In this document: positions 1 to 7,772 of the stretch, in pieces | How positions within the stretch are numbered: the stretch's first letter is position 1 | Layout: each line of letters begins with the position of its first letter | From: Planctomycetota bacterium | GTDB taxonomy: Bacteria > Planctomycetota > UBA1135 > GCA-002686595 | Reading direction: 5' to 3' | Assembly: GCA_016779225.1 (NCBI GenBank) | Contig: JADHNZ010000029.1 | Location: 1 to 40,671, forward strand | DNA length: 40,671 nt | Position numbers and translations under genes: made by a program | The notes under the pieces: generated by a model | What the model saw: the letters and a program-made list of their open reading frames with translations, nothing else | Database searches by the model: none | Told to the model about the DNA's origin: nothing

Positions 1-94
1 ATTCGAGACTCGCGGGCGAGCGGCAGAGAGGAAGCCTCCCCGGGGTCGCTTCAGCTCCAGCTCAGGGGGATGAGCCGCCCGCCGGGGGCTGATC

Positions 95-190
95 CCACGG
101 CGCCTCACGGCCGCGGCGTGCCTCATCCGCGGCGTGCCTCATCCGCGGCGTGCCTCATCCACGGCGTGCCGAGTCCGCAGCGCGGCCGGA
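95..190. repeat. 16-bp tandem repeat in gene-free left end
   Basis: Three exact head-to-tail copies of the 16-bp unit CCGCGGCGTGCCTCAT lie at 111-126, 127-142 and 143-158. Degenerate copies flank them at 95-110, 159-174 and 175-190. The rest of 1-297 holds no gene I can support: open frames there are rich in Arg, Pro and Ala and have no recognisable motif. The region lies downstream of the RegA-like gene. There are no spacers, so this is not a CRISPR array. Confidence 0.85.
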
Positions 191-297
191 TCACGGAGCT
201 CTGCCAACTCCACGCGGCAGGGCTCCTAGGCCGCTCGGCACCGCGTTGCCGCTGCTCTTGGGGCGCGCTCCAGGAGACGCCACGCTCAAGGACCGAC

Positions 298-870
298 TCA
301 GTCCCGCGGCGCGTCGCGCTGGAGCTTGCGCTGCAGGGAGCGGCGGTGGATGCCCAGGCGGCGGGCCGTCTCGGAGATGTTGCCGCCGCTGTCCCGGAGG
401 ACGCGCTGGATGTGCTCCCACTCGGCGCGGGCCAGGGACGGCGCGCGGTAGTCCTCCGTGCTCACCCCGGGGGCGGGCCGATCGCCGCGCTGGAAGGCGG
501 CAATCAGGTCGTCGGCGTCAGCCGGCTTGGGAACGAAGTTGAGGGCCCCCACGCGCACCGCCTCGACCGCGGTCGAGATGCTGCCGTAGCCGGAGAGGAC
601 GAGGATCCGCGTCCCGGAGTCCTCCTCGTGGAGCGCCTGGACCAGCTCGAGGCCGGAGCGGCCGGGCATGCGCAGGTCCACGACCGCGTAGTCGGGGGCC
701 CGGTAGGAGGCCAGGGCGACGGCCTCGTCGTAGCCACCTGCGGTCCGAACCTCGAAGCCGCGGGCGCGAAGGGCCTTGGCGAGGCGCTCACGGAGGACGA
801 CATCGTCGTCCACGAGGAGCAGGTCGCCCGGCTCGACGGGCTTGGGCGGAGTGGAGTCCAGCGGTGCCAT
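298..870 (-). CDS. regA: RegA/PrrA/ActR-type response regulator
   Basis: A 190-aa two-domain response regulator. The receiver domain (about residues 15-125) has the acidic pair at Asp21/Asp22, the phosphoacceptor Asp65 in VVDLRMPG and the conserved Lys115 in VPKPAD. A short linker leads to a Fis-type helix-turn-helix at about 148-185, with NISETARRLGIHRRSLQRKL at 164-183. This short receiver-plus-Fis layout without a sigma54 ATPase domain, and the HRRSLQRKL end, are typical of the RegA/PrrA/ActR redox regulators of proteobacteria, where the protein controls energy-metabolism genes in response to quinone redox state. It follows the RegB-like kinase gene by 67 bp on the same strand, so the two form a cognate pair. 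The ATG at 870 is preceded by TAGGAT and six bases, which suggests its own leaderless transcript. Target genes here cannot be read from the sequence. Confidence 0.9.
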   Translation of the reverse strand: MAPLDSTPPKPVEPGDLLLVDDDVVLRERLAKALRARGFEVRTAGGYDEAVALASYRAPDYAVVDLRMPGRSGLELVQALHEEDSGTRILVLSGYGSISTAVEAVRVGALNFVPKPADADDLIAAFQRGDRPAPGVSTEDYRAPSLARAEWEHIQRVLRDSGGNISETARRLGIHRRSLQRKLQRDAPRD

Positions 871-876
871 GGAGGC

Positions 877-882
877 ATCCTA
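877..882 (-). promoter_or_regulatory. leaderless -10 box TAGGAT before regA
   Basis: TAGGAT reads on the minus strand and ends exactly six bases before the ATG at 870, placing the predicted transcript start on the start codon. An inverted repeat GGAGGC (871-876) / GCCTCC (889-894) brackets the box and could be an operator. There is no convincing -35. The same box and spacing precede five other genes in the window. Confidence 0.5.
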
Positions 883-937
883 GGCCAGGCCTCCGGGGAT
901 CCGAGTGCCGATCCGCTCCGGCGGCACGGGAGCCGAC

Positions 938-2242
938 TCAGGCCTCCTGAGGGGCCCCCTGGGGCTCCAGGGGAAGGCGCAGGCGCACGGTGGTCCCACG
1001 CCCCGACTCCGACTCCAGGACCAGCTCCCCGCCCAACCGCTCGGTGACGCTCCGCGCGAGGAAGAGGCCCAGGCCCATCCCCTCTCCGACCTCCTTGGTC
1101 GTGAAGAAGGGGTCCGTGGCTCGCTTGAGCCCCTCAGGGTCCATGCCCACCCCCGTGTCACGCACCACGAACTCCACCCCCCGACCCGTCACCGCCGCGG
1201 AGAAGCTCACGGGACGCTCGCCAGGGGTGGCGTCCACGGCGTTGGAGAGGAGGTTCCGCAGGGCCATGGTGAGCGCCTGGCGGGGGACGCGCGCCTCCTG
1301 GACCTCGACCTCCGGAGCCAGCTCGACCTCGATGCGGTCGGGGTGCGGGAACTCCTCGAGGGTGTCGTCCACCACCTCACCCACTGCGATGCGCACCCAG
1401 GCCTCCCCAGCCCGGTCCCCGGACTCGGTGCTCATGCGGTCGAGGATGCGGCGGCAGCGGGCGACCTCGGTGCGGACGAGGCGCGCATCCTCGGCCTCCT
1501 CGCCCGTCTCCGGCCGGCTCGCGAGGCGCACCTCGAGCTCCTTGGCCACGACGGCGATCGTGGAGAGGGGAGTCGCCAGCTCGTGCGCGGCGCCGGCGGC
1601 CAGGGTGCCCAGGGCCTCGAGCCGCTCCGCGCGAGACTGCCGATCGCGCTCGCGGGCGAGCTCCTCCGTCTGGAGGGCCAGCGCACGCGTGACGCGGGTC
1701 ACGAAGTACACCGTGATCACCAGGGTCATGGAGAGGGCCACGGCCGTCCCCCAGGTGCGCAGGTCAGGGCGCTCCGCCAGGGCGGGCAGAGGGCGATGGG
1801 TGAACACGAGGACCGTCAGGCACACGGCCGTGAACCCAGCCCCCGCAAAGGCCAGAGCCTGGGGAAGGAGCACCGCGGCCATCACGATGTGAACGGTGAG
1901 GAAGGCGGCGAACGGGTTGCCCAGCCCCCCGGTCAGCTGCAGCAGGAACACCAGCAGGACCGTGTCGAGGACCATGACGAGCAGCTGCAGCTGCTCCTGC
2001 ACGGCGGCGGTCGGCGGATCGTTGCGCCGCCTCCTCCAGGCATTCCACGCGTGCAGGGAGGCGTTCGAGAGCACCTCCGCCAGCACCACCAGCCCGAGGG
2101 GCAGCAGCGGCAGCTCGATCCGCAGCACCAGCGCGGTGATGCCAATGGTCGAGACCTGCCCGAGGACCGCCAGCCAGCGCAGGCCGATCAGCCAGCCCAG
2201 GCGGACGGCCCGAGGCTGCAGGGAGGAGAGCGTCGGGTCCAC
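938..2242 (-). CDS. regB: RegB/PrrB-type redox sensor histidine kinase
   Basis: A 434-aa membrane histidine kinase. About six hydrophobic segments span residues 15-185. The motif GGLGNPF at 105-111 matches the GGxxNPF ubiquinone-binding signature of RegB. The H-box GAAHELATPLSTIAVVAKELE-type stretch has its phosphoacceptor at His220, and Cys263 in ARCRRIL sits 43 residues on, where RegB proteins carry their redox-active cysteine. The N-box (LRNLLSNAVDAT, 328-339), DTGVGM and GEGMGLGLFLA ATP-binding motifs are intact. The GTG at 2242 is chosen because the first helix follows directly and TAGGAT ends six bases upstream. It starts 31 bp after the stop of the peptide-transporter ATPase, so it may be co-transcribed with that operon as well as having its own promoter. 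In known systems RegB phosphorylates RegA according to quinone and thiol redox state. Confidence 0.9.
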   Translation of the reverse strand: MDPTLSSLQPRAVRLGWLIGLRWLAVLGQVSTIGITALVLRIELPLLPLGLVVLAEVLSNASLHAWNAWRRRRNDPPTAAVQEQLQLLVMVLDTVLLVFLLQLTGGLGNPFAAFLTVHIVMAAVLLPQALAFAGAGFTAVCLTVLVFTHRPLPALAERPDLRTWGTAVALSMTLVITVYFVTRVTRALALQTEELARERDRQSRAERLEALGTLAAGAAHELATPLSTIAVVAKELEVRLASRPETGEEAEDARLVRTEVARCRRILDRMSTESGDRAGEAWVRIAVGEVVDDTLEEFPHPDRIEVELAPEVEVQEARVPRQALTMALRNLLSNAVDATPGERPVSFSAAVTGRGVEFVVRDTGVGMDPEGLKRATDPFFTTKEVGEGMGLGLFLARSVTERLGGELVLESESGRGTTVRLRLPLEPQGAPQEA

Positions 2243-2248
2243 GGGAGG

Positions 2249-2254
2249 ATCCTA
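2249..2254 (-). promoter_or_regulatory. leaderless -10 box TAGGAT before regB
   Basis: TAGGAT reads on the minus strand and ends exactly six bases before the GTG at 2242, identical in sequence and spacing to the box before regA. It overlaps one arm of the palindrome at 2252-2269. No clear -35 is seen. Confidence 0.5.
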
Positions 2255-2269
2255 GCCCGCTCGGGCTAG
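2252..2269. promoter_or_regulatory. perfect palindrome between oppF and regB
   Basis: CTAGCCCG-CT-CGGGCTAG is an 8-bp perfect inverted repeat with a two-base centre. It begins 4 bp past the oppF-like stop codon and overlaps the regB -10 box. It could be the stem of a terminator for the transporter operon (no T-tract follows) or an operator for regB. The sequence does not decide between these. Confidence 0.5.
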
Positions 2270-2273
2270 AACC

Positions 2274-3328
2274 TCAGGACCCCGGAGCGGACTTCGCGAG
2301 GGCGTCCGCCACGGGGTGGCAGGAGACGCGGTGGCCAGGGGCCACGGAGGCCGGCTCCGGCCAGGCCTGGCGGCAGCGGTCCTCCGCCAGCGGACAGCGC
2401 GTGTGGAAGTGGCAGCCGGAGGGCGGGGAGATCGGGCTGGGGATCTCGCCGGTGAGGGGGACCCGCTCGGCCCGGCGCCTGGGGTCGGCGTGGGGAATGG
2501 CCGAGAGCAGGGCCCGCGTGTAGGGATGCTGCGGCGCGTCGAAGATCTGGTCGGCGCCGCCGGTCTCGACGATGCGGCCGAGGTACATGACGGCCACGCG
2601 GTCGGAGATGTACTTCACCACCGAGAGGTCGTGGGCGATGAAGATGTACGACAGGCCGAACTCGTCCTGCAGGTCCTTGAGGAGGTTGATGATCTGTGCC
2701 TGGATGGAGACATCCAGGGCGCTGACCGCCTCGTCGCAGACGATGAGCCGGGGCTCCAGGGCCAGGGCCCGCGCGATGCCGACGCGCTGGCGCTGGCCGC
2801 CGCTGAACTCGTGCGGGAAGCGGTTGGCCACATCCGGGCGCAGGCCGACACGCGTGAGGAGGCTGGCCACGCGGTCCTCGAGCTCCCCGCGGTTCCCGAT
2901 CCCGTGCACGCGCAGGGGCTCAGCGATCGCGTTGCCCACGGTTACGCGCGGGTTCAGGCTCGCGTAGGGATCCTGGAAGATGATCTGCAGGTCCCTGCGC
3001 AGGCTGCGAAGCCTCCGACCGCCGAGGCCGAAGAGGTCCACCGGCGCGCTGTCGGGGGTGGCCCGGTAGAGCGCCTCGCCCGCGGTGGGCTCGATCAGGC
3101 GCAGCAGCGAGCGCCCGGCCGTGGTCTTGCCGCAGCCCGACTCCCCCACCAGGGACAGGGTCTCCCCGTGTCCGACGGTGAAGTCGACGCCGTCCACGGC
3201 CTTGACATGACCCACGACGCGGCTGAGGAGGCCCTTGCGCACGGGGAAGTGCTTCTTGAGCCCGTGCACCTCGAGGAGCGGTGCGGCGGCCTCGCGCTTG
3301 GCCGCGGCCAGCTTGCGATCCGGAGTGC

Positions 3329-3332
<4 letters not shown>
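2274..3332 (-). CDS. oppF: oligopeptide ABC importer ATPase, OppF/DppF type (system 1)
   Basis: A 352-aa ATPase of the peptide/nickel transport family that powers uptake through the permease pair encoded upstream. Walker A is GESGCGKTT, the Q-loop is [13 protein letters not shown], the signature is [14 protein letters not shown] and Walker B ends in [12 protein letters not shown]. The C-terminal oligopeptide-transporter extension is present ([12 protein letters not shown], then GCHFHTRCP with further cysteines; in characterised members this cysteine motif binds an iron-sulfur cluster). The N-terminal half carries an insertion-free FPVRKG-VDFTV start typical of the F subunit. The GTG start at 3332 overlaps the upstream stop by 4 bp (GTGA). 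It is the last transporter gene of a five-gene operon; the RegB-like gene follows after 31 bp. Confidence 0.95.
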
Positions 3333-4342
<1,010 letters not shown>

Positions 4343-4353
4343 GGCGCCCTCCG

Positions 4354-6177
4354 TCAGATCTTCATCTTGGGGTCCAGGGCGTCGCGCACCGCGTCGCCCA
4401 CGAGGTTGTAGCAGGTCACCGTCACGAAGATCAGGACCCCCGGGAAGAGCTGGATCCACCAGTTCGCGGGGTTCTTGCTCTCGTTGACGAGCGAGCCCCA
4501 GCTCGCCTCCGGCGGCCGGATGCCGAAGCCCAGGAAGGAGACCGCGGACTCGGTGAGGATGCCGGCAGCGACGGCGAACGCCGCGCTCACGAGCACGGGG
4601 CCCATGGCATTGGGCAGCACATGCCGGAAGATCGTGCGCGCGTCGTGGAAGCCCAGGGCGCGCGCCGCGACCACAAACTCCTGCTCGCGCAGGCGCAGGA
4701 ACTCGCCGCGCACGAGGCGCGCCACGCCGGTCCAGCGGATGAGCGCGATGACGATCACGATGGCGAAGATCGGGCTGATGACCTCGGCCGGGATGAAGGC
4801 CATGGTCATCAGGATCAGGAAGAAGGCGGGGATGGCCTGGAGCACCTCGATCAGGCGCATGATGGCCGTGTCCACCCAGCCGCCGAAGTAGCCCGCGAGG
4901 GCGCCAAACACGACGCCGATCACCGTCAGCAGGAACGCCGACAGGATGCCCACCGTCAGGCTGGTGCGGCCGCCCCAGACGAGTCGCGCAAGGAAGTCGC
5001 GCCCAAGCTCGTCCACGCCGGCCAGGTGCCGCGCGGGGTGGTTCCTCGGAGGCTCTGCGTAGCGCACCTCAACGGGCGACAGGGCCGCCGTGAACACGCC
5101 GGTGCCCTCCTCCTCGACCTTGGGCCCGCGCAGGTAGCGCCCGGCCTCGTCGATCGGCGCCCACCACCACCAGGTGGGCGGCCGGAACTGCTCCTCCTGG
5201 TGCGTCTCCGCGAGCCCGTAGGGGATCGGCGGGAAGGTCGGGACGAAGGTCCACTCGGTCGCCCCCAGCTGGTGCCCCTCGGGCAGAGCGACCCAGGAGC
5301 CGTCCGTGAGGCCAGCCTTGAAGGGACCGTTCTGGTAGAGGCTCTCCCCGGGACCGAAGGCCGCGAACCAGCCGAGGCCGGCGGCGACGGAGAGGCCCAT
5401 CACGCACAGGGCCTTGCGCCGCCGCCACCGGCGGATCCGCTCGCGGTCGCCGCCGAGGACGAGCCCGTTCAGCGCCCGGTTCCACAGGGGCCAGGCCACA
5501 AGCAGGATCCAGAGGGCCATGAAGAACACCTCGAGCCCGCTGATCGCGTCCCACAGCGGATAGCTCCTGCGGCCGACGAGCTTGAGGCCTCCGCGCCATG
5601 GGGCCTGGGGATCGAACGCCCGGACCTCGCTCACGAACTGCACGGCGAGGCGCTCGGCCTCCTCGAGCGAGGCGCGCGCAGAGGCGCGATCCGGGGCCCA
5701 ATCCTCCGTGGCCTCGTCGACGCGCGTCTCGAGCTCCTCGAGGGCCCCCCGGGCGAAGGCCTCGGTGCCGTCCTCGGGGAGGGCACCGCGAATGCGGTCG
5801 AGGCGCTCGCTCAAGGCCACCACCTCGACCGCGAGCGCCGCCTCGAGGGTCTGGGGCGCGGCAGCATCCCCCAGCGTCCCGGCGGTCTCGAGCTTGGCGC
5901 GGTAGGCCTCCTCGTCCTGGCCCGCCAGACGGACCATGCCCGCGGTCACCGGGCGCAGGGAGCGCACGGCCGCGTTGAACCCGCCGCGGTCGACCCCCTC
6001 GAAGGTGAAGGGCCGGTCGCCAGCCAGGAACGGGGCGAAGATCGCCGTCCCGTAGAGCACCGCAAGCACCGCGAGCCCGGCCTTGAACAGCCGGCGCTTG
6101 CCGAGCTGCTCGAAGACGAGGTCCCAGTAGTCCTTGCTGTAGCGCGGCTTCCCGACGCCCGGGTCGACCTCACTCAT
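4354..6177 (-). CDS. oppC: oligopeptide ABC importer permease, OppC/DppC type with about 330-aa insertion (system 1)
   Basis: A 607-aa permease, about twice the usual 300 aa. The first membrane helix is at about 33-51. The family's core begins at about residue 384 with [24 protein letters not shown] (the usual TDxxGRDxxSR signature) and continues through the EAA loop ([21 protein letters not shown]) to the DALDPKMK end. Between them, residues about 55-383 are extra: a charged, probably coiled-coil stretch (100-185), two more hydrophobic segments (213-231 and 256-273) and an aromatic/proline-rich part with a WWWW run at 336-339. The insertion follows the first helix and so most likely begins outside the cytoplasm. 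The gene overlaps the OppB-like gene by 8 bp (ATGAGTGA). It pairs with OppB to form the channel. What the insertion does is unknown. Confidence 0.92.
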   Translation of the reverse strand: MSEVDPGVGKPRYSKDYWDLVFEQLGKRRLFKAGLAVLAVLYGTAIFAPFLAGDRPFTFEGVDRGGFNAAVRSLRPVTAGMVRLAGQDEEAYRAKLETAGTLGDAAAPQTLEAALAVEVVALSERLDRIRGALPEDGTEAFARGALEELETRVDEATEDWAPDRASARASLEEAERLAVQFVSEVRAFDPQAPWRGGLKLVGRRSYPLWDAISGLEVFFMALWILLVAWPLWNRALNGLVLGGDRERIRRWRRRKALCVMGLSVAAGLGWFAAFGPGESLYQNGPFKAGLTDGSWVALPEGHQLGATEWTFVPTFPPIPYGLAETHQEEQFRPPTWWWWAPIDEAGRYLRGPKVEEEGTGVFTAALSPVEVRYAEPPRNHPARHLAGVDELGRDFLARLVWGGRTSLTVGILSAFLLTVIGVVFGALAGYFGGWVDTAIMRLIEVLQAIPAFFLILMTMAFIPAEVISPIFAIVIVIALIRWTGVARLVRGEFLRLREQEFVVAARALGFHDARTIFRHVLPNAMGPVLVSAAFAVAAGILTESAVSFLGFGIRPPEASWGSLVNESKNPANWWIQLFPGVLIFVTVTCYNLVGDAVRDALDPKMKI

Positions 6178-7651
6178 GGCGGATCCTCGGGTCGACCAGC
6201 GAGTAGGTGATGTCGGAGAGCAGGATGCCCACCTGGGTCATGACCCCAACGAGGATCGTCGTCGCCATGATGATGTTGAAGTCGCGCTTCAGCAGGCCGT
6301 CGAAGGCGTAGCGGCCCATGCCGGGCACATCGAAGACCTTCTCCACGATGATCGAGCCCCCGATGAGCACCGGTAGGACGCTGGCGAGGAGCGTCAGGAC
6401 AGGGATCATCGAGTTCCGCAGGGCGTGCTTGTAGATGACCTTGTCCTCGGACAGGCCCTTGGCGCGCGCCGTGCGGATGTAGTCCTGGCGCAGGGTGTCC
6501 ATCATCCCCGCGCGCATCTGCCGAGACAGGTACGCGAGGCTGCCGTAGGTCATGGTCAGGATCGGCAGCAGCGCGTGGAGGACCGTGTCCCAGGCATACG
6601 CGAGCGGCGCCAGGTCGGCCGCGTCCTTGTCGTGGAGGCCGACCACCGGGAGCAGGTCCAGGCCCGTGCGCCCGAAGGACAGGATCAGCATCAGCCCCGC
6701 CCAGAAGGTCGGGATCGCGAAGAGCACGAAGAGGACGACGGTGACGATCCCATCCCGGCGCTTGCCGTGGTGCCGCGCGCTGAAGATGCCCAGGGGCAGG
6801 GCGATGAGATAGCTCAGCAGCACGGAGGCGAGGGCGAGCGGAACCGTGACCTTGAGCCGCGTGACGATCTCCGGGGCCACGGGCTTGTCGGACTGCATCT
6901 CGCGCCGGAGGTCCCCCACTAGGAGGCCGCCCCACCAGTCCTCGCCCGTGTTCTGGACGCGGTCGCCGCCGTTGGAGTAGTACCAGCCGAACCAGCCGCG
7001 CAGGTCAGCCAGGAGCCCGACCTGCGCGCGCCGCGCCAGAGGCACCTCGAGCTCGACGCCGGCCGCCTGCGGGAGGACGGCGAGCACGCGCTGGACGGCA
7101 CCCCGACGGCTCTCGACCGAGGCCTCCAGGCGATCGAGGGCGGTGAGGAGGGGCGGAACCGCGGCGGAGCCGGCCTCGCCCAGCTCCCGGGCCGCAGCGG
7201 CCCAAGCCTCCTCGCCGGCGCCGTCGTCGAGGAGGGCCGCACGAGCCTTGTCGAGCGCGGCGGAGAGCTCGGGGTCCGCGCCCGGCAGGTGATCGATGGG
7301 CAGCGGCGTGCCCTCGAGAGCCACCTGCCCCCCGGGCAGCTCGACTTCATCGGTCTTGCGCTCGGTGTAGGGGCTCGAGAACCACGGCACCCCGTCGCGG
7401 TCCAGGTTGAACGGGCCGAGGTAGTCGAAGAACTGGACCAGGAGCGAGCGGTCGAGGCCGTGCTTGCGACGGAACTTGTCCACCCGACCCTCCACATCCG
7501 AGTTCTGCCCGAGCTGTCCGCCCGTGCCGGCTCCGATCATCACGGTCGCCGGGTCGCCCGGCGCCGCGTGGAAGATCACGAAGACCACGAGGGCGATGCC
7601 GATGGTCGTGGGGACCATCAGCAGCAGCCGACGCAGGACGAAGAACAGCAC
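6170..7651 (-). CDS. oppB: oligopeptide ABC importer permease, OppB/DppB type with about 160-aa insertion (system 1)
   Basis: A 493-aa permease compared with about 310-330 in the family. The N-terminal signature helix and APGDPA motif (MLFFVLRRLLLMVPTTIGIA, then FHAAPGDPA at 27-35) are typical. The core resumes at about 246 (GDLRREMQSDKPV) with the EAA loop YIRTARAKGLSEDKVIYKHALRN and ends [10 protein letters not shown]. Residues about 84-245, in the first extracytoplasmic loop, are additional; 148-177 resembles a single HEAT-type helix pair (ELGEAGSAAVPPLLTALDRL), and 219-240 is rich in Trp and Tyr. The partner OppC also carries an insertion in the same membrane-external position, so the two may build a shared external structure. 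The gene follows the binding-protein gene by 121 bp and overlaps the next gene by 8 bp. Confidence 0.92.
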   Translation of the reverse strand: MLFFVLRRLLLMVPTTIGIALVVFVIFHAAPGDPATVMIGAGTGGQLGQNSDVEGRVDKFRRKHGLDRSLLVQFFDYLGPFNLDRDGVPWFSSPYTERKTDEVELPGGQVALEGTPLPIDHLPGADPELSAALDKARAALLDDGAGEEAWAAAARELGEAGSAAVPPLLTALDRLEASVESRRGAVQRVLAVLPQAAGVELEVPLARRAQVGLLADLRGWFGWYYSNGGDRVQNTGEDWWGGLLVGDLRREMQSDKPVAPEIVTRLKVTVPLALASVLLSYLIALPLGIFSARHHGKRRDGIVTVVLFVLFAIPTFWAGLMLILSFGRTGLDLLPVVGLHDKDAADLAPLAYAWDTVLHALLPILTMTYGSLAYLSRQMRAGMMDTLRQDYIRTARAKGLSEDKVIYKHALRNSMIPVLTLLASVLPVLIGGSIIVEKVFDVPGMGRYAFDGLLKRDFNIIMATTILVGVMTQVGILLSDITYSLVDPRIRHE

Positions 7652-7772
7652 GGGTGGGGCGCGGGGAGTGACGCGGGCGCGGGGGCCCGGGGAGTGGCGC
7701 AGGGCCCGGAGGGCGGCCCTGTGGGGCGGAGCGTTTCTGGGGTCAGCTCGTCTGGACTCTGCTCCTCAGGGC

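Noticed and set aside
905..2269. 454-codon plus-strand open frame opposite regB
   Set aside because: It is rich in His, Gln and Arg, the typical shadow of Leu/Ala/Arg-rich membrane protein genes, and has no motif.
4343..4459. Upstream extension of the system 1 OppD frame to 4459
   Set aside because: It overlaps the conserved end of OppC and encodes Arg/Gly/Pro-rich sequence. The GTG at 4342 has a GGAGG site and starts the conserved domain.
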